Part shown: positions 15,689-23,763 of the stretch, in pieces
Position numbering within the stretch: position 1 is the first letter of the stretch
How the letters are laid out: every line of letters begins with the position of its first letter
NCBI GenBank assembly: GCA_025350665.1
Contig: JANXXJ010000138.1
Coordinates: 1 to 42,950 of the forward strand
DNA: 42,950 bases
Direction: 5' to 3'
DNA from: Gemmatimonadota bacterium
GTDB taxonomy: Bacteria; Gemmatimonadota; Gemmatimonadetes; Gemmatimonadales; GWC2-71-9
Notes under the pieces: model-generated
What the model was told of the DNA's origin: nothing
The model's database searches: none
What the model saw: only the letters and a program-made list of their open reading frames with translations
Program-made: the position numbers and the translations under genes

Positions 15689-16945
15689 TCAAGACTTCTC
15701 GCCACCCCCGTCGAGCAGCCCACCCTTCGTCACCATCTGCGCGGCCAGCACCGTCTGAATCACCGAGGCAATGTTGTTGGTGACGTTTTCCGGCGCGCTG
15801 GTTCCCCCGCTCCCCGCGATCGAGATCATCCGGGCCTTGGCCAGCGCATCGGCGATGACCGGCACCAGGTCCGGCAGCATTTCGATCTGCCGATACCGGA
15901 AATAGGCGTCGCCGCTCTCCTTGATCGCCTGATTCACCTTCCGAATGCTTTCCGACGTGGCGTCGGCGACGAGGCGAATCTTGATCGCATCGGCCTCGGC
16001 CTGGGCGGTGGCCTGGATCCGAACCCGCTCGCCGTCGGCCTTGGCCTGGGCGATCTGGGTGGCGTCGAGCTCGGCGGAGCGCTGGATTGACTGCGCTTCC
16101 TGGCGTTTGGCCTCGGCCTGGGCGATCAACGCCGCGTTGTTGGCCTTGGTCTGCTCCAGTTCACGCTGCCGGTCGGAAATGACCCGTTCGGCTTCGATCT
16201 GGGCTTCCTTGGCCCGCCGGGTTTGCTGGGCCGAAACAATGTCGGCGTTGGCCTGGGCCTCGGCGGCGGACTGCCGGCGCCGCGCTTCAGCCACTTCGGA
16301 AGCGACGACCTTGATGTTGAGCGAGTTGAAGACCAGCCCCAGGTCGGTCAGTTCGCGCGAGCACGCCTTCCGGATGATGATGGCCAGCGGGTCGTCGTCG
16401 TCGTCCTGTCCGGCGAAAGGGACCACGTCGGTGACCACGGGCACCACCGTGGCGGGGAGATTGGCCTTGTGCTTGACGGGCGCCTTCGCCGAGAAGAGCT
16501 GGTCGTGGGTCAGCAGGTTGATGGCCCGTCGGCCGGAGCTCGAGAGGAGGTCGGTCAGGGTGCTGAGCTGATCCGCCTCCGGCTTGGCAAAGTAGCGGTT
16601 GGCCGCGGTCTTGATCATTGTGTCGCTGTCCCCCACCGACACGATGGCGCTGGCCAGGATCCGGACCTTGATCGGGCGGGGCAGGTCGTCGTCGTCCACA
16701 TCCGCGGTCTGGTCGGTGATGTCCAGGTCGACGTTGATGACCTTGCTCGAGATCGAGGTTCCGGTGGTGAACAGCGGAATTTCCTTGGACTTGCCAGGCC
16801 CGCGGTAGATTACCGTCGACCCCTGGAGCCAGCTCACCATCCGGATGGTGCCGGCATCGACGTTCCGGAGGAACGACGAGACGATGAGGGGCAGCAGCCC
16901 CAGAACCCCGACCAGAATGGCGCCGATCACTGCGAACTCCGTCAT
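15689..16945 (-). CDS. Flotillin-like SPFH/band 7 protein
   Basis: A 418-aa protein with one N-terminal membrane segment (FAVIGAILVGVLGLLPLIVSSF). An SPFH/band 7 domain follows over about residues 30-215 (VIYRGPGKSKEIPLF, PIKVRILASAIVSVGDSD, GLVFNSLNIKVVASEVAEARRRQ). A long Ala/Glu/Gln-rich coiled coil runs to about residue 335, then a short C-terminal tail. This is the layout of flotillins such as B. subtilis YuaG, which oligomerise at the inner membrane and organise membrane microdomains. The ATG overlaps the stop of the upstream NfeD-like gene (ATGA), with GAGGAG on the minus strand as ribosome site. Flotillin-NfeD pairs act together in membrane stress in other bacteria; here that is inferred from context. 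A poly-Asp stretch (GQDDDDDP) sits in the SPFH domain. Confidence 0.9.
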   Translation of the reverse strand: MTEFAVIGAILVGVLGLLPLIVSSFLRNVDAGTIRMVSWLQGSTVIYRGPGKSKEIPLFTTGTSISSKVINVDLDITDQTADVDDDDLPRPIKVRILASAIVSVGDSDTMIKTAANRYFAKPEADQLSTLTDLLSSSGRRAINLLTHDQLFSAKAPVKHKANLPATVVPVVTDVVPFAGQDDDDDPLAIIIRKACSRELTDLGLVFNSLNIKVVASEVAEARRRQSAAEAQANADIVSAQQTRRAKEAQIEAERVISDRQRELEQTKANNAALIAQAEAKRQEAQSIQRSAELDATQIAQAKADGERVRIQATAQAEADAIKIRLVADATSESIRKVNQAIKESGDAYFRYRQIEMLPDLVPVIADALAKARMISIAGSGGTSAPENVTNNIASVIQTVLAAQMVTKGGLLDGGGEKS

Positions 16946-17628
16946 GGCCTCTCCTCGGAGCTTCCGCTCCCGATCCGTGATACTACACAGCGATTTCGCC
17001 CGGCGTCCACCTCTTCGACCCGGAGACGAGCGCCCCGGCGGACCCGGTCGCCCGCCCGATCGGCGGGGGCCAGGGTTCCCAGCAACTGGACGATCTGACC
17101 GTCGAGCTCGACCTTCACGATGCCCTGGCCGGCCTGATCGAAGTCGGTGTCGGCCAGGACCTCTTCGTAGAGCGTGGATTCCAGGCTGAGCGCCGGCCGG
17201 GATTCGAACCTGAGGAGGAAATTCCAGATCGGCCCGACCAGAAAGCGCTCAAAGGCCAGGCCTCCCGCCACCGCGATCAGCAGAACCAGGGGCTCGAACA
17301 GGAATGCCTTGGCCAGCAGGCCGCTGGCGCCGGCCCCAACCAGGACGCTGAACCAGACCCGCGGCGAGGCCCAGGCCCACGCCGACTTGCCGAACCCCTT
17401 GGGCGCACCGGGATGGTGGTGGGCGACCTGGTGACCGGCCGCTTGGCCAGCGCTGGCCGCACCATGGCCGGCTGGGCCGTGGCCGGCGTGGCCCTGGTGC
17501 CCACCCCCATGGTGGCTGGGTGAGTGCGATTGGCCGGAACCATGGGAATGCCCCTGACCAGCGGCCCGCAGTCCCATGACCGCGAGGCCCAACCCGCCGA
17601 GGGCGAGAGAAAAACTGTAGGCATCCAT
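16942..17628 (-). CDS. NfeD-like membrane protein with His-rich N-terminal linker
   Basis: The track ORF starts at 18447, antisense to the S9 gene. The ATG at 17628 gives a 228-aa protein that makes biological sense; another ATG nine codons upstream has no better ribosome site. Residues 4-22 form a membrane segment. Residues 26-75 are a His/Gly/Ser/Ala-rich stretch with roughly seventeen His. Two further membrane segments lie at about 91-111 and 113-139. The C-terminus (about 150-228; GIVKVELDGQIVQLLGTLAPADRAGDRVRRGARLRVEEVD) has the OB-fold pattern of NfeD/YuaF proteins. It is coupled to the flotillin gene, its usual partner. The His-rich linker is not a normal part of NfeD proteins and could bind metal or simply be disordered. 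Confidence 0.82.
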   Translation of the reverse strand: MDAYSFSLALGGLGLAVMGLRAAGQGHSHGSGQSHSPSHHGGGHQGHAGHGPAGHGAASAGQAAGHQVAHHHPGAPKGFGKSAWAWASPRVWFSVLVGAGASGLLAKAFLFEPLVLLIAVAGGLAFERFLVGPIWNFLLRFESRPALSLESTLYEEVLADTDFDQAGQGIVKVELDGQIVQLLGTLAPADRAGDRVRRGARLRVEEVDAGRNRCVVSRIGSGSSEERP

Positions 17629-17696
17629 CGTGAGTGGCTTTCCGGCCTCAAACATAGCGGCCCGGGCGTTTGACGACTGGCCGGACCTCCCAATCT

Positions 17697-17727
17697 GGTA
17701 TACAATCTTGTATCCCGGTACCGGGAT
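17697..17727 (+). promoter_or_regulatory. Extended -10 and two overlapping palindromes before an S9 gene
   Basis: TGGTATACA (17697-17705) resembles an extended -10. It overlaps ATACAATCTTGTAT (17700-17713, perfect 6-bp arms), which abuts ATCCCGGTACCGGGAT (17712-17727), a perfect 16-bp palindrome. The start codon at 17752 follows a TAAGGAGG ribosome site. The arrangement is what a dimeric repressor site at a promoter would look like; no regulator gene is adjacent. Confidence 0.5.
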
Positions 17728-17751
17728 CCCAGTCATATGTAAGGAGGCAGT

Positions 17752-19824
17752 ATGCGGGCGATGCGATTCGGAGCGTACTTCACCCTGGCGGCCGTCGTGA
17801 TGCCGCAGGGACCGACCCTGGCCCAGCAGGCCAGGCAGACCCTGGCCGTGGCGGACTTTCTCGACCTCGAGCAGGTCGGGAGCCCGCAGATTTCGCCCGA
17901 TGGAAAGACGGTTCTCTATTCCCGGGGCTTTGTCGACAAGGTCAACGACGCCTGGACCGGCGCCATCTGGCAGATGAATGCCGATGGGACCAGGAATCGG
18001 TTTCTGGTCAAGGGTGGCGGCGCGGTGTGGTCCCCGGACGGGACCCGGATCGCCTACGTGGCGGCGTCGGAGAATCCCAAGGGCGCCCAGATATTTGTCC
18101 GGTACATGGATGCGGAAGGTGCCACAACCCAGATCACCCGACTGACGGAGGCGCCGGGCAACATCACCTGGTCGCCGGACGGGAAGTGGATTTCGTTCAC
18201 GGGCTTTGTCCCGAAGCAGAGTGACTGGGCGATCGACATGCCAGCCCCGCCCCCGAACGCCAAGTGGACCCCGGCACCGCGGGTCGCGGACCGGCTCCAT
18301 TACCGGGCTGACCGGAAGGGCTACACCGATCCCGGCTTCACCCATCTCTTCGTGGTGCCCGCCGACGGCGGCTCGCCCCGGCAGCTGACCAGTGGCGACT
18401 GGAGTGTGGGCGCCGCGTTTGACGGCATGGTGGTGGGCGGGGCTCACAGCTGGACGCCGGACGGCAGGACCATCCTGTTCGACGGGTTGGCGGAACCAAC
18501 CGCGGACCGGACCTTCCTCGAGTCGTACATCTATGCGGTGGACGTGGCGACCACTGCGATGAAGAAACTGACCACTACGAAGGGCTTCTGGTCGGGGCCC
18601 AAGGTGTCTCCTGACGGCCGCCTGGTGGCGTACGCGGGCCGGGAATTTCTACCGGTGGTGTGGCAGACCTCCGATCTCTATGTGATGAACGTTGACGGGT
18701 CGGGCAGCCGGGATCTGACCCGGTCGATTGATCGTGAGATGGGCGGCCTGGGGGGCGCCGGTGCAATCTGGGCGCCGGACGGAACCGGTCTCTACATCTC
18801 TCCGCAGGACCGTGGGACCGAGAATATCTCGTTCCTTCCGCTGAGCGGCGCACCGCGCCCGGTCACGACCGGCAATCAGATGTTGTCGCTGTCGAGCGTG
18901 GCACGAAACGGCGACATGGTCGGCGTCCGATCGAGCTTCCAGGCGCCGGGCGATGTGGTCCGGATCACCAGTGACAAGAAGGCCGGCGTTCAGGTCACCC
19001 AGCTGACCCAGGTGAACGAGGATCTCCTTCAGGGCAAGAAGCTCGCGACGGCTGAGGAGATCTGGTACCCGTCCACCGGCGGGGCCAAAATCCAGGGGTG
19101 GATCGTCAAGCCGCCCTTCTTTGATCCGGCCAAGAAGTATCCGATGCTCCTCGAAATTCACGGTGGTCCGCAGGGGATGTACGGGGTGGGCTTCGACATG
19201 ATGTGGCAGACCTTCGCGGCCAGCGGCTATGTGGTGCTGTACCTGAACCCGCGGGGTTCGACCGGCTACGGCGACGCCTTCGTCCGGACGATCGAAAAAT
19301 CCTACCCGGGTCCCGACTACGATGACCTGATGGCCGGTGTCGATACCGTGCTGGGCCGAGGCTATGTCGATTCGAAGCAGCTGTATGTGTCGGGGTGCAG
19401 TGGCGGCGGCGCGCTGTCGAGCTGGATGATCGGCCATACCAACCGGTTCGCGGCCGCGGCGGTGCGCTGTCCGGTAACCAGCTGGACCGGGATGGCCGGC
19501 AACGCCGACGTGCCGTATTTCGCCTACGCGTTCTTCGACAAGCCGTTCTGGGAGGACCCGATGCAGTGGTGGAAGCAGTCGAGTCTGGCGTACGTGGGCA
19601 ACGTCACCACGCCCACCCTGCTGATGACCGGCGTGCTCGACATGCGCACTCCGATGCCGCAGACCGAGGAGTTCTACGCGGCGCTCAAGGTCCGCGGCAT
19701 CCCGACCAAGCTGCTGCGGTTCGAGAATGAGTGGCACGGGACCGAGTCCGTGCCGTCCAACTGGATGCGGACCATGCTGTACATGATGAGCTGGTTCAAG
19801 CAGTACACCAAGCCGTCGGCGTGA
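17752..19824 (+). CDS. Exported S9 prolyl-oligopeptidase-family peptidase
   Basis: A 690-aa protein with signal peptide MRAMRFGAYFTLAAVVMPQGPTLAQQ. An N-terminal beta-propeller is marked by repeated WSPDG-type motifs (QISPDGKTVLYSRG, VWSPDGTRIAYVA, TWSPDGKWISFTG, KVSPDGRLVAYAG). The C-terminal alpha/beta hydrolase domain has catalytic Ser550 (GCSGGG), Asp630 (VLDMRTP) and His662 (EWHGT). The layout is that of acylaminoacyl-peptidase-like S9 enzymes, which cleave short peptides in the periplasm or outside the cell. The start is set by TAAGGAGG six bases upstream. The stop overlaps the acyltransferase GTG start (GTGA). It is a close paralogue of the peptidase at 23764-25806; both share NWMRT near the C-terminus and PFWEDPM/PYWEDPM. 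Confidence 0.92.
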   Translation: MRAMRFGAYFTLAAVVMPQGPTLAQQARQTLAVADFLDLEQVGSPQISPDGKTVLYSRGFVDKVNDAWTGAIWQMNADGTRNRFLVKGGGAVWSPDGTRIAYVAASENPKGAQIFVRYMDAEGATTQITRLTEAPGNITWSPDGKWISFTGFVPKQSDWAIDMPAPPPNAKWTPAPRVADRLHYRADRKGYTDPGFTHLFVVPADGGSPRQLTSGDWSVGAAFDGMVVGGAHSWTPDGRTILFDGLAEPTADRTFLESYIYAVDVATTAMKKLTTTKGFWSGPKVSPDGRLVAYAGREFLPVVWQTSDLYVMNVDGSGSRDLTRSIDREMGGLGGAGAIWAPDGTGLYISPQDRGTENISFLPLSGAPRPVTTGNQMLSLSSVARNGDMVGVRSSFQAPGDVVRITSDKKAGVQVTQLTQVNEDLLQGKKLATAEEIWYPSTGGAKIQGWIVKPPFFDPAKKYPMLLEIHGGPQGMYGVGFDMMWQTFAASGYVVLYLNPRGSTGYGDAFVRTIEKSYPGPDYDDLMAGVDTVLGRGYVDSKQLYVSGCSGGGALSSWMIGHTNRFAAAAVRCPVTSWTGMAGNADVPYFAYAFFDKPFWEDPMQWWKQSSLAYVGNVTTPTLLMTGVLDMRTPMPQTEEFYAALKVRGIPTKLLRFENEWHGTESVPSNWMRTMLYMMSWFKQYTKPSA

Positions 19825-20942
19825 CCGAAGGCGGCGGGGCGAGGCCTGAGCCGAGGTACCTGACGCTCGACGTGCTGCGGGGGATCACCGTGGCGCTGAT
19901 GATCGTGGTCAATTCGCCGGGTAACTACCAGACGACCTTCGCCCCGCTGCGGCACGCTCGCTGGCATGGCTTCACCCCGACCGACTGGGTCTTTCCGACC
20001 TTCATGTTCGTGGTCGGGGTGTCGCTCAGCCTCACGCTCGGACAGTATCAGACCGACCGGGCCCTGCTGGCCAAGGTGTTTCGCCGGACGGCGATCATCT
20101 TCCTGCTGGGCTACCTGATGTACTGGTTTCCCTTCGTCCATCGGGAGGCCGGCGGCTGGGTCGCCAATCCGATCGCCGAGACCCGGATCTTCGGTGTGCT
20201 GCAGCGGATCGCGCTGGGCTACGGCCTGGCGGCGCTGATCATCCGGTACGGCAAGGACCGAGGCGCCATTGTGTTCAGCGTCGTGGCCCTGGTCGGCTAC
20301 TGGGGGATTCTCACCTGGTTCGGGGACCTGACCCTCACCGGCAATGCCGTCGTCCGCCTCGACCGTGCGGTGATGGGCGATGCGCACCTCTACCATGGCG
20401 AGGGCCTCGCCTTCGATCCCGAGGGGATCCTGAGCACGCTCCCCGCGATCGTCAACACGATCGGCGGCTATTTCGCGGGCCGGTTCGTCCGGCAGCGGGG
20501 CGCGAGTTGGGAGACCATCGGCCGGCTGATGATTCCAGGCGTGCTGCTGGTCGGGGCCGCGCTGGCGTGGAACCCGTCCTTCCCGATCAACAAGAAATTG
20601 TGGACTAGTCCGTTCGTGCTGGTGACGATCGGGCTCGATCTGCTGGCGTTGGCGCTGCTGATCTTCTGGATCGACCTCAAGGGGTGGCGGCGGTGGACCC
20701 GATTCTTCGAGGTGCTCGGCGCGAACACGCTGGTGGTCTATTTGGTTTCCGAACTCGGGGTGACGCTGTTGTACACCTTCCGAACCGGGAACCGGTCTCT
20801 GTACGAGGCGATCTACTGGACTGTCTTTCAGCCGGTGGCCGGCGGCTACCTGGGATCGCTGCTGTTCGCGCTGGCGTGGCTGGGCGTCTGCTGGATGGTG
20901 GGCTTCGCGCTCGACCGCCGCGGGATCCATCTCCGGGCATGA
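19821..20942 (+). CDS. HGSNAT/NagX-like membrane acyltransferase (DUF5009/DUF1624)
   Basis: The track ORF starts inside the S9 gene. The GTG at 19821 overlaps the S9 stop as GTGA and gives 373 residues opening into the conserved YLTLDVLRGITVALMIVVNSPG. About ten membrane segments follow. The motif HARWHGFTPTDWVFPTFMFVVGVSLSL carries the His that, in heparan-alpha-glucosaminide N-acetyltransferase relatives, accepts the acetyl group. The family moves acetyl groups from cytoplasmic acetyl-CoA across the membrane onto sugars such as glucosamine or, in bacteria, cell-wall sugars. The target here is unknown. Coupling to S9 peptidases on both sides is odd for a sugar acetylase. The stop overlaps an in-frame ATG of the next ORF (ATGA at 20939). 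Confidence 0.85.
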   Translation: MTEGGGARPEPRYLTLDVLRGITVALMIVVNSPGNYQTTFAPLRHARWHGFTPTDWVFPTFMFVVGVSLSLTLGQYQTDRALLAKVFRRTAIIFLLGYLMYWFPFVHREAGGWVANPIAETRIFGVLQRIALGYGLAALIIRYGKDRGAIVFSVVALVGYWGILTWFGDLTLTGNAVVRLDRAVMGDAHLYHGEGLAFDPEGILSTLPAIVNTIGGYFAGRFVRQRGASWETIGRLMIPGVLLVGAALAWNPSFPINKKLWTSPFVLVTIGLDLLALALLIFWIDLKGWRRWTRFFEVLGANTLVVYLVSELGVTLLYTFRTGNRSLYEAIYWTVFQPVAGGYLGSLLFALAWLGVCWMVGFALDRRGIHLRA

Positions 20943-21013
20943 AGCAAGACGTGGAGGCGATGACCATGATGACCGAAACCCGCTCGACCATGAGATTCAA
21001 CTGGAGGTTGCAG

Positions 21014-23053
21014 ATGCGAGCCGTATTCCGCTTGGTGTTGTGGAGCACGCTGATGGCCGGGCCGGCCGTGGCGCAGGGAAAACTTCAGCCCATGGACGTG
21101 TTCAATCTCGAATACGCTCACAGTCCCCAGATTTCGCCGGACGGGCAGTGGGTCGTGTACGCGCGCGAATCCTTCGACGTGATGACCGACCGGTCGTATT
21201 CGAACCTGTGGCTGGTCCGGGCGGACGGGACCGACCAGCGGCCGCTCACCACGGGCAAGTACCTCGACCGCGAGCCGCGCTGGTCGCCGGACGGGAAGCG
21301 CCTGGCCTATGTCTCGAACCGCGACGGATCGCCGCAGATCTACGTCCGGTGGATGGACAACAGCCAGACCTATCCGATCACCCACGTTCAGGAGCCGCCC
21401 TCGGGCATCAGCTGGTCGCCGGACGGCTCGATGCTGGCGTTCACCAAGCTGGTGCCGGCGCCGGCGCTCACGATCGGGAACCAGCCGGCGCCGCCACCCG
21501 GCGCGCAGTGGGCCCCGCCCGCCAAGTACACCGACAAACTGGTGTTCCGGTTCGACGGGGTGGGCGAACTCCCGACCGGATTCACCCACATCTTCGTAGT
21601 GCCGTCCGAAGGCGGCACGGCGCGTCAGCTCAGCAACGGAAACTTCAACTACGGCGCGGCCGGGTTCGGCGCGACCCCGGCCGCGTGGGCCCCGGACGGC
21701 CAGGCGCTGGTGGTGGCGGCGAGGCGCCGGGCCGACGCCGAACTCCGGATGCTCGAAAACGACCTCTTCGAGATCTCGGTGAAGGACGGAACGACCCGCC
21801 AGTTGACTGACCGGATCGGGCCGGACACCGATCCCGCGATGTCCCCCGATGGGAAACTGATCGCCTATACCGGGTACGACGACCGGAAGGTCGGGTACCA
21901 GAACACGCTGCTCTGGCTGATGAACCGGGACGGCACCGGGAAACGGGCCGTGTCGACCAAACTCGACAACAGCGTGGGCGACCCGGTGTGGTCGGCGGAC
22001 GGCAAGTCGATCTATCTGCAGTTCGACGAGCATGGCAACACCAGGGTGGCCCTGATGGCGCTCGACGGCAGCTACAAGGTCGTCGCCAAGGATCTCGGCA
22101 CCGGCGGTTCGGCCTACGGCGGCGGGACCTACTCCGTGGCTCGGGACGGCAGCCTGGCGCTCACGGTGAGTACGCCCTCCATTCCGGGGGACATCGCCAC
22201 CGTGCGGCTTGGCGTCCAGAAGACGATCACCGGCATCAACGCGGACGTGCTGGGCGACAAGACGATCGGCCAGGTCGAGGAGATCTGGTGGAATTCGAGC
22301 AAAGACCAGCGAAAGATCGAGGGCTGGATCATCAAGCCGCCGGGGTTCGATCCGGCCAAGAAGTATCCCTTCATCATCGAGATTCACGGCGGCCCGTTCG
22401 CCAATTACGGCGATCGCTTCGACGTCGAAAAGCAGCTGATGGCGGCGGCCGGCTATGTCGTGCTCTACACCAATCCCCGCGGCAGCACGAGTTACGGCGA
22501 AGAATTCGGTAACCTGATTCACCACGCCTATCCAGGAGATGATTTCTACGATCTCAATTCGGGCGTCGATGCGGTGATCGCCAAGGGGTACGTGGACGAC
22601 AAGAATCTGTTCGTCACCGGCGGGAGCGGGGGCGGCGTACTCACGGCGTGGATGATCGGCCACACCACGCGGTTCCGGGCGGCGCTGGCGTTCTATCCGG
22701 TCATCAACTGGTACTCGTTCTCGCTGACCGCCGACATGGCGCCGATGTCGGTGTCGAACTGGTTCCCCGGTTTCCCGTGGGACAATCTCCAGAACTACGA
22801 GTCGCGCTCGCTCCTGTCGGTGGTCAAGAATGTGAAGACGCCGACCCTGATCATGACCGGCGAGGAAGATTTCCGGACGCCGATGTCGGAATCGGAGCAA
22901 TATTACAAGGCCCTCAAGATGCTGGGCGTCGAGACCGTACTGGTGCGGGTGCCCGGTGAGTCGCACGGGATCAGGAATCGTCCCAGCCACTGGATGGGCA
23001 AGATGACGACGCTGACCGGCTGGTTCGACCAGCACCGGACCCAGACGCCGTAA
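21014..23053 (+). CDS. Exported S9 prolyl-oligopeptidase-family peptidase
   Basis: The track ORF begins at 20684, well inside the acyltransferase. Two starts compete: the ATG at 20939, which overlaps the acyltransferase stop, and the ATG at 21014. The ATG at 21014 has GGAGG seven bases upstream and opens a proper signal peptide (MRAVFRLVLWSTLMAGPAVAQ), so it is chosen; the protein is 679 aa. The propeller region has WSPDG-type blades (RWSPDGKRLAYVSNRDGSPQ, SWSPDGSMLAFTK, AMSPDGKLIAYTG). The hydrolase domain carries Ser538 (GGSGGG), Asp619 (GEEDFRTP) and His651 (ESHGI). Its likely role is breakdown of oligopeptides outside the inner membrane. It is more distant from the two flanking S9 paralogues than they are from each other. 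A 12-bp-stem hairpin follows the stop. Confidence 0.9.
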   Translation: MRAVFRLVLWSTLMAGPAVAQGKLQPMDVFNLEYAHSPQISPDGQWVVYARESFDVMTDRSYSNLWLVRADGTDQRPLTTGKYLDREPRWSPDGKRLAYVSNRDGSPQIYVRWMDNSQTYPITHVQEPPSGISWSPDGSMLAFTKLVPAPALTIGNQPAPPPGAQWAPPAKYTDKLVFRFDGVGELPTGFTHIFVVPSEGGTARQLSNGNFNYGAAGFGATPAAWAPDGQALVVAARRRADAELRMLENDLFEISVKDGTTRQLTDRIGPDTDPAMSPDGKLIAYTGYDDRKVGYQNTLLWLMNRDGTGKRAVSTKLDNSVGDPVWSADGKSIYLQFDEHGNTRVALMALDGSYKVVAKDLGTGGSAYGGGTYSVARDGSLALTVSTPSIPGDIATVRLGVQKTITGINADVLGDKTIGQVEEIWWNSSKDQRKIEGWIIKPPGFDPAKKYPFIIEIHGGPFANYGDRFDVEKQLMAAAGYVVLYTNPRGSTSYGEEFGNLIHHAYPGDDFYDLNSGVDAVIAKGYVDDKNLFVTGGSGGGVLTAWMIGHTTRFRAALAFYPVINWYSFSLTADMAPMSVSNWFPGFPWDNLQNYESRSLLSVVKNVKTPTLIMTGEEDFRTPMSESEQYYKALKMLGVETVLVRVPGESHGIRNRPSHWMGKMTTLTGWFDQHRTQTP

Positions 23054-23063
23054 GGGGAACACG

Positions 23064-23097
23064 GAAGGCGGGTGTCTCTAATCGAACATCCGCCTTC
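23064..23097 (+). terminator. Long hairpin after the second S9 gene
   Basis: GAAGGCGGGTGT (23064-23075) pairs with ACATCCGCCTTC (23086-23097) over 12 positions with one G-U pair and a 10-nt loop, starting 11 bases after the stop. There is no U tract, so termination may need a factor. It could instead stabilise the mRNA end or reduce read-through into the 4-TM gene. Confidence 0.5.
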
Positions 23098-23116
23098 ATC
23101 GATTCACTGAGGATTC

Positions 23117-23608
23117 ATGCTCGAGTCACTGAACGATTTTCTGTCGCCGTGGGCCAGCTACTACGGCGATCATACCTGGCTGTCGAACGCCGTCACGTTT
23201 CTTCATCTGGCCGGCCTGCTGTGGGGCGGTGGCCGAGCGGTCACCGCCGACCTGGTGACGCTCCGGTCGCGCGGGTTCGACGAGTTCCAGAGCGCCGGCC
23301 ACCTCAAATTTCTGAAGGCGAGCCATCGGGACGTGTTGATCGGCCTGACCGTGGCGACGATCTCCGGTCTCCTGATGTTCACGTCGGATTTTGATCATTT
23401 CCTCAAGGCCCCGATCTACTGGGCCAAGATCGCGGGGGTCGTCGTCCTTCTGGGCAACGGCATCTTCCTCAAACGGGCCGAGGTCGGTCTCGAACTGGGA
23501 GGCTCGTCCGGTTCGACCGCCTTCGGCATGGCAAAGCGACACGCCGCGGCTTCGCTCTTCCTCTGGTTCGCGACGACGCTGCTGGGACAGTTGGCGACCA
23601 CCGCTTGA
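23117..23608 (+). CDS. Small four-TM membrane protein of unknown function
   Basis: A 163-aa protein with about four hydrophobic segments: near residues 25-40 (VTFLHLAGLLWGGGRAV), 75-90 (VLIGLTVATISGLLMF), 100-120 (YWAKIAGVVVLLGNGIFL) and 143-160. His30 in the first segment, HLKFLKASHRD before the second and an RH pair (KRHAAAS) before the fourth could be haem or metal ligands. The layout recalls CopD- or DUF2214-type membrane proteins, but I do not recognise a specific family. The ATG follows GAGG. It sits between two S9 peptidase genes, behind a hairpin; a function in peptide use cannot be inferred from this alone. Confidence 0.8.
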   Translation: MLESLNDFLSPWASYYGDHTWLSNAVTFLHLAGLLWGGGRAVTADLVTLRSRGFDEFQSAGHLKFLKASHRDVLIGLTVATISGLLMFTSDFDHFLKAPIYWAKIAGVVVLLGNGIFLKRAEVGLELGGSSGSTAFGMAKRHAAASLFLWFATTLLGQLATTA

Positions 23609-23763
23609 TCCCTCAGGCCCCGGTCAGGCCATAGAGTACCTGCCGGACCAGGTAGAATGCGACCCGGAACCCCACCGTCGCGCCGGTCTGACCGGTTTGT
23701 TTCGCGGTTGCCGGAGGTCCGGGTTCGCGCTATCGTCAGGCACCGCCTTCCCAGTGAGGTCCC

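Noticed and set aside
20846-23062. 738-aa minus-strand ORF opposite the second S9 peptidase gene
   Set aside because: It is Arg/His/Gly/Asp-rich with no domain signature and mirrors the codon structure of the sense gene; such long antisense frames are expected in very GC-rich coding DNA.
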